Below, one piece after another: positions 26,271 to 35,436 of a stretch of DNA of 64,000 bases (position 1 is the first letter of the stretch; every line of letters starts with the position of its first letter). Where the stretch lies: assembly GCF_000687535.1 (NCBI RefSeq), contig NZ_JHWC01000004.1, forward strand, positions 95,921 to 159,920, given 5' to 3'. Position numbers and translations under genes: made by a program. Source of the DNA: Helicobacter rodentium ATCC 700285. GTDB taxonomy: Bacteria > Campylobacterota > Campylobacteria > Campylobacterales > Helicobacteraceae. Under the pieces are notes generated by a model that saw only the letters and a list, made by a program, of their open reading frames with translations, searched no databases and had not been told where the DNA came from.

Positions 26271-27184
26271 TAAAAATAAGGGAAGTTTTTAGGGATTTTT
26301 GAATTGCTGTCGTGAGTAATGAGTGTTTCTAAAACTGCCATACGAATCGCAACACCGTGTGTAACTTGTTCTAATGCTTTGCAACGTGGGTCTTTTAGCA
26401 TAGAATCGCTAATATCAATGTTGCGATGCACGGGACCGGGGTGCAAAAGAATAATGTTGCGCTCCCCAAAAATTTCCTCTGTAATGCAATAATCACTCGC
26501 ATAGTCTTTTAGGCTTGAATAAATAGGACAATCGTGTCTTTCTGTTTGTGTGCGCAGACTCATTACCGCATCCACTTCATCAATCACTTCTTTTAAAAAT
26601 AAGCAATGACGCAATTTGGTTTTAGGGATAAAATGTGGAGGACCCACCAAAATTACTTCCATACCAAAGCGTCCCAAAAGTTCAATGTTGCTATTTGCAA
26701 CGCGTGAATTGCGAATATCGCCCACAATCGCAATTTTTTTACCCTCTAAATTTCCTAAATGTTTGCGCAGTGTTAATAAATCCAAAAGTGCTTGTGTAGG
26801 GTGTGCGTGTGCGCCATCACCCCCATTGATAATAGAACAAGAGACATATTGTGAGAGAATGTTTGGCACACCAGAGTTTCTATGACGCACGACAATCGCG
26901 CTTGGATTCATTGCATTGAGGTTTGCTGCCGTGTCAAAAAGCGTTTCACCCTTCGTTGTGGAGCTTCTTGAGACATCTAAACGCACCACACTACCGCCAA
27001 GCCTTTTGGTGGCAACTTCAAAACTAGAGAGTGTCCGTGTGGAATTTTCAAAGAAAATCGTGATGATAATATGTCCATTCAAACTATTTCTAGGCTTAGA
27101 CTCTAAAAAGCTTTGGGCTAAGTCCAAAATCTGCTCTATTTCATTTTTATTTAAATCTTTGGTTTCTAGGAGATGTCGTGCCAT
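26270..27184 (-). CDS. pyrB: Aspartate carbamoyltransferase catalytic subunit
   Basis: Condenses carbamoyl phosphate with aspartate in pyrimidine synthesis. The carbamoyl-phosphate loop [13 protein letters not shown] lies near residue 45, the 80s loop SSTTKGET near residue 75, then [11 protein letters not shown] and [11 protein letters not shown]. From the ATG at 27184, which has an AAGG site 7 bp upstream, the protein is 304 residues; a TTG at 27199 is less likely. No pyrI is nearby, as expected in this group. Confidence 0.95.
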   Translation of the reverse strand: MARHLLETKDLNKNEIEQILDLAQSFLESKPRNSLNGHIIITIFFENSTRTLSSFEVATKRLGGSVVRLDVSRSSTTKGETLFDTAANLNAMNPSAIVVRHRNSGVPNILSQYVSCSIINGGDGAHAHPTQALLDLLTLRKHLGNLEGKKIAIVGDIRNSRVANSNIELLGRFGMEVILVGPPHFIPKTKLRHCLFLKEVIDEVDAVMSLRTQTERHDCPIYSSLKDYASDYCITEEIFGERNIILLHPGPVHRNIDISDSMLKDPRCKALEQVTHGVAIRMAVLETLITHDSNSKIPKNFPYF

Positions 27185-27322
27185 AATCAAACCTTGCAAA
27201 GTCTTTATTTTTAAATGAAAAATTATAAATTTATTTTGCTTTAAGTTTCCTTTGCGGTTTTTGTTATTTGGGATAAGATTATGTTAAAATGCGGAAAATT
27301 TTACAAATTTTCAAGGTTTTCA

Positions 27323-28651
27323 ATGAATATAGCAGTGATTGGCACGGGATATGTGGGTTTAGTTAGTGGAACTTGTTTCGCAGAAATGGGTAATAGAGTA
27401 GTGTGTGTAGATGTGTTAGAATCCAAAATTGCACAACTCAAATCAGGCAAAATACCAATCTATGAGCCCGGACTTGAAGGGCTTGTGAGCAAAAATTATC
27501 AAAATGGCAATTTGTGTTTTACCACTTCTTTAAAAGAGGCGTTGAAAAAATGTGAGATTGTATTTATTGCGGTTGGAACGCCAATGGGGGAGGACGGAAG
27601 TGCAGATTTGCAATATGTGCTTCAAGCTGCAAAAGAAATTGGTGAGCAAATGGAATCGCAATTAATTGTTGTGAATAAATCCACCGTTCCAGTAGGCACT
27701 GCACAGAGGGTTCAAGAGGTGATTCGTGAATCCCTTAAAAAGCGCAATAAAACAATTTCCTTTAGTGTGGCAAGTAATCCGGAGTTTTTAAAAGAAGGCG
27801 ATGCGGTGAATGATTTTTTAAAGCCAGACCGCGTGATTATTGGCGTAGAAGAAGAGTGGGTAGAAGAAAGATTAAGAGAGCTTTACGCTCCTTTTTGTCG
27901 TAGTTGCGATAGATTTATTGTGATGGATATTAAAAGCGCAGAGATGACAAAGTATGCTGCAAATGCAATGCTTGCGACAAAAATTAGCTTCATTAATGAA
28001 ATTGCAAATATCTGTGAAGCAGTTGGTGCAAATGTTAATAGTGTCCGCGTTGGAATCGGAAGCGATAAACGCATTGGGTATAGCTTTATTTATCCGGGTT
28101 GTGGATATGGGGGAAGTTGCTTTCCAAAAGATGTAAAAGCATTATCAAAAATTGCATTAGACAATGGAATCAACCCTAAAGTGATTCACGCAGTGGAACA
28201 AGTCAATGAGGGGCAAAAACGCGTTTTGGGTAAAAAAATCGTGCAATATTTTGGAGAGGATTTAAGTGAGAGGCAGATTTGTTTGTGGGGGCTTAGCTTC
28301 AAGCCAGAAACAGATGATATGCGTGAGGCGACTTCTATTGTGCTAATTAATGAGCTAGTTGCACGAGGTGCGGTGGTAAAAGTTTATGACCCAAAAGCAA
28401 TGCAAGAAGCACAACAATTTTATTTAAAGGATACTCCAAACCTATTGTATGCAAAAAACAAATATGATGCCTTAGAAGATTGCGATTGCCTTGTGCTTGT
28501 TACAGAATGGAAAGAGTTTAGAAGCCCAGATTTTTTAGAGATTAAAGAGCGATTAAAGTCTCCTGTTATCTTTGATGGGCGGAATCAGTATAACGCAAAA
28601 AGGCTTAAAGAGCTTGGCTTTGCTTATTATGAGATTGGTGTTAAGCAATGA
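27323..28651 (+). CDS. ugd: UDP-glucose 6-dehydrogenase
   Basis: NAD-dependent oxidation of UDP-glucose to UDP-glucuronate for surface polysaccharides. The Rossmann motif GTGYVGLVSG is at residues 7-16, and the catalytic cysteine is in GYGGSCFPKDVKAL (about residues 253-266). Length is 442 residues. The ATG at 27323 has an AAGG site; the in-frame ATG at 27281 would add 14 residues before the Rossmann fold and is rejected. The stop overlaps the start of the lipoprotein gene. Confidence 0.95.
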   Translation: MNIAVIGTGYVGLVSGTCFAEMGNRVVCVDVLESKIAQLKSGKIPIYEPGLEGLVSKNYQNGNLCFTTSLKEALKKCEIVFIAVGTPMGEDGSADLQYVLQAAKEIGEQMESQLIVVNKSTVPVGTAQRVQEVIRESLKKRNKTISFSVASNPEFLKEGDAVNDFLKPDRVIIGVEEEWVEERLRELYAPFCRSCDRFIVMDIKSAEMTKYAANAMLATKISFINEIANICEAVGANVNSVRVGIGSDKRIGYSFIYPGCGYGGSCFPKDVKALSKIALDNGINPKVIHAVEQVNEGQKRVLGKKIVQYFGEDLSERQICLWGLSFKPETDDMREATSIVLINELVARGAVVKVYDPKAMQEAQQFYLKDTPNLLYAKNKYDALEDCDCLVLVTEWKEFRSPDFLEIKERLKSPVIFDGRNQYNAKRLKELGFAYYEIGVKQ

Positions 28652-29190
28652 GATGGCTTTTTATGCGATTCTTTATCTTTGGAATCTTGAGTTTATTTCT
28701 CTTGAATGGGTGTGCAAATCTGCAATCCTTTAAATCAAGATTGATTCCCTCTAAGCCGGAGGAATCCTACATTCAAGCCACACGCAAAAGTGAGCTAGTC
28801 TTTGAGGATACGACACGAATCGTGCTAATCGCAGTGCATTTAAATGCCTATGATGAGGAAAAATACCCGCACGAAAGAGGAGAGGTGTTTTTTATAGATG
28901 TGTATCAAAGTGAGCAAAATTCTTTAGGATTCTTAGAAAATGGCTATCGCTTGACTTTAAACAATGGAGAATCCCCAACAAAAATTACCCGATTGCAAAA
29001 TAAAGATTTACAAGGCTTAATGCAACAAAATGCTATGCGTTGGGGAGAATATTATTTGGTTGAATTTGCACCACAAAATCAACGCATACAAGATAGTTTA
29101 ATGCTTGTTTTGAGCCACCCAAAGTTTGGTAAAAATTCTTTAAAGTTTGGATTTAAGGGTTTAAGCAAAGAGGATTTGAAAGGAAAATAA
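28648..29190 (+). CDS. Outer-membrane-type lipoprotein of unknown function
   Basis: The 180-residue protein begins with a lipoprotein signal peptide; the lipobox is LLNGC with the lipidated Cys at residue 22. No Asp follows the Cys, so outer-membrane sorting is likely. The mature part has several beta-type strands (RIVLIAVHLNAYD, GEVFFIDVYQSEQ) and no family I recognise. Coupling to ugd (ATGA overlap) and position upstream of tlyA indicate one operon. Confidence 0.75.
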   Translation: MRWLFMRFFIFGILSLFLLNGCANLQSFKSRLIPSKPEESYIQATRKSELVFEDTTRIVLIAVHLNAYDEEKYPHERGEVFFIDVYQSEQNSLGFLENGYRLTLNNGESPTKITRLQNKDLQGLMQQNAMRWGEYYLVEFAPQNQRIQDSLMLVLSHPKFGKNSLKFGFKGLSKEDLKGK

Positions 29191-29943
29191 TTGCAGAATA
29201 TTACACAAGGAATGCGCTTGGATATTGCCTGTGTGAAGTTTGGCTTAACAGAATCGCGCAACAAGGCGCAAAGCCTTATCAAAAAGGGTAAGGTTTGCGT
29301 GAATGGCACAATATGCAAAAGAGCTTCCTATGTGGTGGAATCTTGCGATTCCATTTCCTTTTTGGAATCTTTGCGCTTTGTGAGTCGCGCAGGGGAGAAG
29401 TTGCATTATTTCTTGGAATCCAATCCCTACTTAACGCAAGATTTTCATCGCTTAAATGCCTTAGATATTGGGTCTAGCACGGGCGGATTTAGTGAGGTTT
29501 TGTTGAGATTAGGCGTGGAATCTGTCGTGTGTGTAGATGTGGGGAGCAATCAACTCCATACAAGTTTGAGGCAGAATCCGCGCGTGAGATTCTATGAGCG
29601 CACAGATATTCGTAATTTTGCAAGAGAAAATCAAGAATCGCAAACTTTTTCTCTCGTGGTTTGCGATGTTTCTTTTATTTCTATCAAGGATATTTTAAGC
29701 GCAATCAAGGCATTAGCAAGTGGGCTTTTGATTTTGCTTTTTAAACCACAATTTGAAGTGGGGGTAGAAGCAAAACGCAACAAAAAGGGCGTGTTAATGG
29801 AATCGCAAAGTGCTATTAATGCGCTCAACCAAACCCTTGCGCTTTTAGAAAACGAGGGTTTTAAGATTTTAGTCTGTGAGGAATCCAAAGTGAAAGGAAA
29901 GGAAGGGAATGTTGAGTTTTTTATCGCTGCTCAAAAACTCTAA
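29191..29943 (+). CDS. tlyA: TlyA family rRNA 2'-O-methyltransferase
   Basis: Methylates cytidine 2'-OH in 16S and/or 23S rRNA (the modification that sensitises to capreomycin). An N-terminal S4 domain (MRLDIACVKFGLTESRNKAQ) is followed by a FtsJ-like methyltransferase with ALDIGSSTGGFSEVLL and VVCDVSFISI. A TTG start with AAAGGA 6 bp upstream is preferred; the ATG at 29212 has a site too close to it. Homologues in Helicobacter and Campylobacter are linked to ribosome function and adhesion. It overlaps ribF by 35 bp. Confidence 0.9.
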   Translation: MQNITQGMRLDIACVKFGLTESRNKAQSLIKKGKVCVNGTICKRASYVVESCDSISFLESLRFVSRAGEKLHYFLESNPYLTQDFHRLNALDIGSSTGGFSEVLLRLGVESVVCVDVGSNQLHTSLRQNPRVRFYERTDIRNFARENQESQTFSLVVCDVSFISIKDILSAIKALASGLLILLFKPQFEVGVEAKRNKKGVLMESQSAINALNQTLALLENEGFKILVCEESKVKGKEGNVEFFIAAQKL

Positions 29944-30883
29944 ATTTGCTAAAAGTATCACAAGTCTTGCACTTGGGAAGTTTGATGGAATGCACAGCGC
30001 ACACCAAGCCCTTTTTGATAAGTTAGGCAATGGGGGTGCGATTTTGTGCATTGAAAGCAATCAAGGCGAGTTGTTACCCCAAAAATATCGCGCTTTTTAT
30101 ACTTCCTATCCGATTTTTTCATTGCCTTTAGAATATGTCCGCGACAAAAGCGATAAAGAATTTGTGGAGTTTTTGTTGGAAGTTTTGCCCAATTTAAAAT
30201 GTTTGGTTGTGGGGTATGATTTTCGCTTTGGTAAGGAGAGGCATTACTATACCTTTGATTTAAAAAAAAGATTTCAAGGGGAAGTGATTGTAGTTAGCGA
30301 GGTATTTTATAAAAAACTCTCTGTGCATAGCGGGTTAATCAAGGAATTACTTATCAATGGCAACTTAAAACAAGCAAACAAACTGCTAGGGCGTCCCTTT
30401 GAGATTCGCGGTGGAATCGTGCGGGGGCAGGGGATTGGTGCAAAGGAGCTTGTTGCGACAATTAACCTGCAAAATGATGGATTTTTGCTTCCAAAAGAGG
30501 GAGTGTATGCGGGATTTGTGCAATTAGGCGCACAAAGTGTGGAATCCCCAAAATATCCTGCAGTGATTTTTATTGGCAATCGTCTAAGCACAGATAAATC
30601 TTTTGCGATTGAGGGGCATTTGCTTGGGAAGTCTTTGGAAGTAAAGGAGAGGGAGGCGGGATTCTTTCTTGTAAAATACTTGCGTGAGAACAAGCACTTT
30701 GAGCATTTAAGCGCGTTAAAAGAGCAGATTTGTCGGGATATAGAGGAGGCTTATAAAGCTTTGAAATGTGAAAATAGAGAATCTAAAGAGAGTGTAGAAA
30801 ATGCAAGTGGCGCAAACTTGGGATTCCAAAGCAGTGTAAAACAAACCACAGAATCACAAAATGCTATAAAGTCAAAGGAATAA
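29909..30883 (+). CDS. ribF: Bifunctional riboflavin kinase/FAD synthetase
   Basis: Makes FMN and FAD. The N-terminal adenylyltransferase motif SLALGKFDGMHSAHQ (about residues 19-33) and the C-terminal flavokinase region (GRPFEIRGGIVRGQGIGAKE near residues 161-180) are in the usual order. The last ~40 residues are polar, Ser/Asn-rich and probably disordered. The tlyA-ribF order is conserved in the group and the overlap suggests coupled translation. Confidence 0.92.
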   Translation: MLSFLSLLKNSKFAKSITSLALGKFDGMHSAHQALFDKLGNGGAILCIESNQGELLPQKYRAFYTSYPIFSLPLEYVRDKSDKEFVEFLLEVLPNLKCLVVGYDFRFGKERHYYTFDLKKRFQGEVIVVSEVFYKKLSVHSGLIKELLINGNLKQANKLLGRPFEIRGGIVRGQGIGAKELVATINLQNDGFLLPKEGVYAGFVQLGAQSVESPKYPAVIFIGNRLSTDKSFAIEGHLLGKSLEVKEREAGFFLVKYLRENKHFEHLSALKEQICRDIEEAYKALKCENRESKESVENASGANLGFQSSVKQTTESQNAIKSKE

Positions 30884-30886
30884 GCA

Positions 30887-31594
30887 ATGGATAAAGTTTT
30901 TACACAAGCCCCGCAGAAGCAATTTGAGTTTGATGCGAAAGTCGCGGGTGTGTTTGATGATATGGTGAGCCGCTCAATCCCTTATTATAAGGAAGTTTTG
31001 GGGCTTTGTGCGGATTTTGCATTGATGTATTTAAAGCCCGATTCCACCCTGCTAGATTTAGGCACAAGCACGGGGGCAATGCTAATAGAAATCGCCTCTA
31101 AGGCGGAGTTTCCGCTGAATCTCTATGGGATAGACAATGCGGAATCTATGCTAGAAATAGCGCGGAATAAATTAAGCGCGTATGAAATGTGTGCAAACCT
31201 CATCTGCGGGGATATTTTGGAGGCGGATTTCCCTAAAAGTGATGTTGTGATAGCCAATTACACTTTGCAGTTTATCCGCCCAATGCAGCGTGAAAAGCTC
31301 GTGCAAAAGATTTATGATTGCCTCAATCCTAAGGGCGTGTTTATCGTCTCCGAAAAGGTAATGGTGGAGCATAAGGAGCTAGATTTTAAGATGATTCAAT
31401 ACTATTTAGCCAACAAAAAGAAGCAGGGATATAGCGATTTTGAGATTGCAAAAAAGCGCGAGGCATTGGAGAATGTGCTTGTGCCTTATAGTGAGGCGGA
31501 GAATCGCGCAATGCTTTTAAACGTGGGATTCTCGTGCGTGGAGACGCTTTTTGCTTGGGTAAATTTTAGGAGTTTTATTGCGGTGAGGGGATAG
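30887..31594 (+). CDS. cmoA: Carboxy-S-adenosyl-L-methionine synthase
   Basis: Forms carboxy-SAM from SAM and prephenate for the cmo5U34 modification of tRNA. The SAM motif LLDLGTSTGAMLIEIA (about residues 55-70), YGIDNAESML and the core VVIANYTLQFI are those of CmoA. Length of 235 residues is typical. It follows ribF by 3 bp and ends the operon before the restriction-modification pair. Confidence 0.9.
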   Translation: MDKVFTQAPQKQFEFDAKVAGVFDDMVSRSIPYYKEVLGLCADFALMYLKPDSTLLDLGTSTGAMLIEIASKAEFPLNLYGIDNAESMLEIARNKLSAYEMCANLICGDILEADFPKSDVVIANYTLQFIRPMQREKLVQKIYDCLNPKGVFIVSEKVMVEHKELDFKMIQYYLANKKKQGYSDFEIAKKREALENVLVPYSEAENRAMLLNVGFSCVETLFAWVNFRSFIAVRG

Positions 31595-31633
31595 GAATGG
31601 TGAAAGAATATTTTGATTCAAAGGAGAATGAGA

Positions 31634-32386
31634 ATGTTAAACGAAGATGAGATAAAAACCTTGCAAGAGATAGAATCTAAATACTATATGCAACCTATGA
31701 TTGCAAAAATCAATGCGGATATTTCTACTAAAACATTGAATTTTCAAGAAATTTTTAATCATCTCTATGGTTATCTTGTAGATTGCAAAGATGAGGTAGA
31801 GAATCTTATTCAACAAAGAATCCAAAGATGTGAGATTAAAGACGCTTCACAAGCGAGAAAAAGTATTGCTGGAAGTGCATTTTCCAATCTTATTGTTTGG
31901 GTGTTTCTTAAAAATAAAGAACAAGGCAGGGTGAGACAAAATATTTTCATTACTTCCAAAATCTCTTCTATTCCACAATGGCAGGATTTATTTTTGATTA
32001 AAGTAGGAGAGGAGACGCAAAAACCCGATGTGGATTTAGTTATTTACAAGCTAGATTCTACAAATTCTTTACAAAAATGTCTTATCCTTTCACTTAAAAC
32101 TTCCTTACGCGAAAGAGCTGGACAAACTTATAAATGGAAGCTTTTAATGGAAATTGCTAATGCAGAATCTAGTATTAGAGAAAAATATGATATTTCTTAT
32201 AATCCTCCCATTTTACCGCTTGTGTGTTTTGCTACTGTGAATTTTTATAATGAAATTAATAATCCACAGCATAGAGGAATGTTTAAATTTTTTGATTGTG
32301 CATTTATTGGCAAAAATATACAAACAGATGATTTTATAAAGCCTTTAAGTTATTTAATTGATTACATTAGTGAGAATTTTCAATGA
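31634..32386 (+). CDS. Type II restriction endonuclease, BsaWI-like
   Basis: The 250-residue protein carries a PD-(D/E)xK-type core: PDVDLVIY (about residues 131-138), then LILSLKTSLRERAGQTYKWK (about residues 150-169) with the catalytic Lys in SLKTS. The TSLRERxxQTxxWK signature is typical of BsaWI and related enzymes cutting around CCGG; the exact target is inferred only. Of three in-frame starts, the ATG at 31634 is 8 bp from the AAGGAG site and is chosen. The stop overlaps the methyltransferase start, an arrangement expected for a functional pair. Confidence 0.75.
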   Translation: MLNEDEIKTLQEIESKYYMQPMIAKINADISTKTLNFQEIFNHLYGYLVDCKDEVENLIQQRIQRCEIKDASQARKSIAGSAFSNLIVWVFLKNKEQGRVRQNIFITSKISSIPQWQDLFLIKVGEETQKPDVDLVIYKLDSTNSLQKCLILSLKTSLRERAGQTYKWKLLMEIANAESSIREKYDISYNPPILPLVCFATVNFYNEINNPQHRGMFKFFDCAFIGKNIQTDDFIKPLSYLIDYISENFQ

Positions 32387-33675
32387 CACTTTTAGAATCT
32401 TTGCATTTAAATCATCAATTTGCACAAAAGTGTGCGCTTAAAGATTCTAAAGAGCAAGAATATCTAGCAGTTTACAATCCTAAATACGACTTTTTGGGGC
32501 AATCTTATGCGTCAATGTATCCTAATTTGCATAAATATCCCGCAACAATGCTTCCTCAAATTGGGTTTGAATTGCTTAAGGACTTTAAAGCAAAAAAAAG
32601 CAATCTTTTAGACCCATTTTGTGGGAGCGGAAGCAGTTTTGTAAGTGGTTTAGAATATGGCATTAAACATTTTGTTGGTTTTGATTTAAATCCTCTAGCG
32701 ATGATGATTTCAAAGGCGAGAATGACTTATATAGAATATTCTTACCTTTTAAAACAAAAAGAAATGCTATTGCGTAACATAGAGTCTAAAAAGGAGCAAT
32801 TTTTGGATTCTAATCCTCTAACAAACATTACAAATATTGATTTTTGGATAGAGAAAAATGCACAGCGGGATTTAAAAATGATTTTTTCTTATCTCAAAAA
32901 TTTAGAGGATAAAAGTGTGCAAAATCTCTTTATGATTGGTTTTAGTGAGACTTTGCGGGAGTGTAGCTATACTCGCAATAATGAATTTAAACTCTTTAGA
33001 ATGAAAGATTATGAACATTATAAACCCAATGTGTATGCAATTTTTGCTAAAAATATAGAATCTCTTGTGAAAGATTATTTGCAATTTTATCAACCCAAAT
33101 TGCGAGAGATCAACCTTAATCTTAGCAATACAAATTTTCAAAATTCAAAGCAAAAATTTGATACTTTGCTGACAAGTCCACCTTATGGCGATTCTAAAAC
33201 TACGGTTGCGTATGGACAATTTAGCACTTTTATTAATGAGTGGCTAGGTTTTAAGGACGCTAGGAAATTAGATTCTAAACTTATGGGCGGAATAAAGGCT
33301 CAAAAGCCTTATAATAGAGGCTTGATAAAAGATTATATTTTAGAAATTTCTACAATGGATAAAAAAAGAGCCTTAGAAATCTCAAGTTTTTATTTTGATT
33401 TAGAATCCAGCATTCAAACTCTCATAGATTCTATAAATATTGGCGGCAAAATATTTTTTATCGTAGGTAATCGTAGAGTAAAAAACATAAAGCTTCCTAC
33501 CGATAGATTTATCGCTGAAGTTTTTTGTAACAATGGCTTTACGCATTTGCAAACCATTAAGCGCAAAATTTCTAACAAATCAATGCCACTTCAAAATTCC
33601 CCAACAAATAAAGCGGGGATTCTCTCACGCACAATAAATGAAGAATATATTGTGGTGTGCAAGAAGAGGAATTAG
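32383..33675 (+). CDS. DNA (probably N4-cytosine) methyltransferase of the R-M pair
   Basis: The 430-residue protein has SAM motif I LLDPFCGSGSS (residues 75-85) and VGFDLNPLA, and the catalytic motif TSPPYG (264-269). SPPY is characteristic of N4-cytosine methyltransferases. Motif I precedes motif IV with a ~180-residue region between that may be the target recognition domain, which suggests the alpha order. It overlaps the endonuclease by 4 bp (ATGA) and should methylate the same site. Base specificity is inference. Confidence 0.8.
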   Translation: MTLLESLHLNHQFAQKCALKDSKEQEYLAVYNPKYDFLGQSYASMYPNLHKYPATMLPQIGFELLKDFKAKKSNLLDPFCGSGSSFVSGLEYGIKHFVGFDLNPLAMMISKARMTYIEYSYLLKQKEMLLRNIESKKEQFLDSNPLTNITNIDFWIEKNAQRDLKMIFSYLKNLEDKSVQNLFMIGFSETLRECSYTRNNEFKLFRMKDYEHYKPNVYAIFAKNIESLVKDYLQFYQPKLREINLNLSNTNFQNSKQKFDTLLTSPPYGDSKTTVAYGQFSTFINEWLGFKDARKLDSKLMGGIKAQKPYNRGLIKDYILEISTMDKKRALEISSFYFDLESSIQTLIDSINIGGKIFFIVGNRRVKNIKLPTDRFIAEVFCNNGFTHLQTIKRKISNKSMPLQNSPTNKAGILSRTINEEYIVVCKKRN

Positions 33676-33738
33676 AAAAATGCAAAAATCATTAGAGATA
33701 GAATCGCAAATTACCAACATCAAATTATAAGGATTCCA

Positions 33739-35184
33739 ATGCAAACAAATAAAAGTAATGTAATAAAAGTTTTACAACAACTCATCGCCTATCCCACAAT
33801 CACACCACAAGAATGTGGAATCTATGCGTATATTAAGGAAATTTTAAGCGATTTTGAAGCCCTAGAGTTTGAGAAAGAGGGTGTGAAAAATCTTTTTCTT
33901 TACAAGGATTTAAGCGCAGGAAATGCGGAATCGCAAACCCATAATCACACACAAACCCAAAATGCAACAAGCGCAGTTTTAGACTATGGATTGCCACGAG
34001 ATTCTAGCGAATCTCTCGCAATGACGCAGAAGCGGGATTCTAGCGATTCCATTAGCACAAAAGCGCACGAGAATAAAAGCAACTTTTCTAATGCGGAATC
34101 GCAAAATAAAAAATCCCAAAAGCCACATTTATGCTTTGCGGGGCATATTGATGTCGTGCCACCGGGCGAGGGTTGGGCGAGTGAGCCTTTTAATCCTACG
34201 ATAAAGGAGGGATTCCTCTATGGCAGGGGTGCGCAGGATATGAAAGCGGGTGTGGCGGCTTTTGTGTGCGCGATTCGGGAGTTTGTGGATTGTTTGGAAT
34301 CGCAAAACTTGCAAATCTCCACTAAAGGCGCAAATGTGGAATCCCAAAGGGCGCAAGATTCTAAAGAATTTCAAAAAGTTCAAATCCCACAAAGTTGCGA
34401 TTTCACAAGTTCGCAAAACTTTAATGGAATCTTGTCGGTGCTTCTTACAAGCGATGAGGAGGGAGCGGCGATTTTTGGGACAAAATATACTTTGGAATGT
34501 CTCAAAGAGAGGGATTTGTTGCCCGATTTTGCAATCGTTGCCGAGCCTACAAGTGTGGAGAGGTTTGGCGATATGATAAAAGTCGGGAGGCGCGGTTCTA
34601 TTAATGGAATCCTTAAGATATTTGGGCAACAAGGACATGTTGCTTATCCTAAAAAATGCTTGAATCCGGTGGATATTATCGCGCCACATCTCTCAAAAAT
34701 TTCTGGACACAAGCTAGATAAAGGCAGCGAGGAGTTTGAGCCAAGCAGGATTGTGGTTACAGATATTCGCGGAGGGCTAGAGGTTGTGAATGTTACGCCC
34801 AATGATTTAAAAATTATGTTTAATGTGCGCAATTCTACGCAAACAAGCATAGAATCTGTGCGCAAATATTTGGAGCATTTACTTGCAAAAGCCCCGCATT
34901 CTTTGGAATTAAACCAAAGCTCCAAGCCTTTTTTGACAGACAAGCAAAGCTTAATTGTGCAAAAAATAGTCAAGGCACTAGAATCCCAAAACGGCTTTGC
35001 GCCCGAGCTTAGCACGAGTGGTGGAACGAGTGATGCGCGGTACTTCGCGGAATTTGGCGTGAAAGTCGTGGAGTGCGGCGTGTGCAATGATAGCATTCAC
35101 GCGATTAACGAGCGTGTGCGAATGAGTGAAGTGGAGGCGTTGCAAAATACTTTTGTTGTTTTGTTGGCTCAATGGAATCTCTAA
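33739..35184 (+). CDS. dapE: Succinyl-diaminopimelate desuccinylase with low-complexity insertions
   Basis: Hydrolyses succinyl-DAP in lysine and meso-DAP synthesis with two zinc ions. Metal-site motifs AGHIDVVPPG (134-143), GRGAQDMKAG (162-171), SDEEGA (238-243), AEPTS and SGGTSDARYF are all present. At 481 residues it is about 100 longer than usual: two polar insertions at about 61-126 and 188-228 sit between conserved blocks. The first includes GLPRDSSESLAMTQ (84-97), encoded by a palindromic repeat also found in the following spacer. The enzyme is probably active because no catalytic motif is broken. Confidence 0.9.
   Translation: MQTNKSNVIKVLQQLIAYPTITPQECGIYAYIKEILSDFEALEFEKEGVKNLFLYKDLSAGNAESQTHNHTQTQNATSAVLDYGLPRDSSESLAMTQKRDSSDSISTKAHENKSNFSNAESQNKKSQKPHLCFAGHIDVVPPGEGWASEPFNPTIKEGFLYGRGAQDMKAGVAAFVCAIREFVDCLESQNLQISTKGANVESQRAQDSKEFQKVQIPQSCDFTSSQNFNGILSVLLTSDEEGAAIFGTKYTLECLKERDLLPDFAIVAEPTSVERFGDMIKVGRRGSINGILKIFGQQGHVAYPKKCLNPVDIIAPHLSKISGHKLDKGSEEFEPSRIVVTDIRGGLEVVNVTPNDLKIMFNVRNSTQTSIESVRKYLEHLLAKAPHSLELNQSSKPFLTDKQSLIVQKIVKALESQNGFAPELSTSGGTSDARYFAEFGVKVVECGVCNDSIHAINERVRMSEVEALQNTFVVLLAQWNL
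33988..34029. repeat. Palindromic repeat element within dapE
   Basis: The segment from TTGCCACGAGATTCTAGCGA to CTCGCAATGACG can fold back on itself (GAGATTC.../GAATCTC) and encodes ESLAMT in frame. The TCGCAATGAC end recurs in the spacer at 35.2-35.3 kb. It looks like a mobile palindromic element tolerated within a coding region, similar in style to Rickettsia palindromic elements. Confidence 0.6.
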
Positions 35185-35226
35185 AGAAGTGCAATATTGT
35201 AGATTATTACGAAAGTCTAACCACCT

Positions 35227-35339
35227 CGTCATTGCGGGGCGTTAGCCAAAGCTATCCATAATCTTGCAAACCAAAGATTCTACCATTTTGTCATTGCAAA
35301 CGAAGTAAAGCAATCCATAACATAGAATCTCGCAATGAC
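35227..35339. repeat. Intergenic dispersed repeats with TCATTGC/GCAATGA ends
   Basis: The 252-bp spacer after dapE has no gene. It holds two repeat relics: one beginning CGTCATTGCGGGGCG at 35227, and one bounded by the perfect inverted pair GTCATTGC (35290-35297) and GCAATGAC (35332-35339) with GAAGTAAAGCAATCC inside. These are the same family as the element in dapE. Confidence 0.6.
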
Positions 35340-35436
35340 TTTGTATGCAACATCATATTTGCACTAAAGTGGGTGCAAATGCCTATACAAAAGCACACCA
35401 CGATTCCTTGTGGAATCTTATAGTAATACAATAGGG

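Noticed and set aside
33680..33730. Small ORF of 16 codons between the methyltransferase gene and dapE
   Set aside because: Too short, no Shine-Dalgarno, no recognisable family; probably a gene remnant or chance frame.
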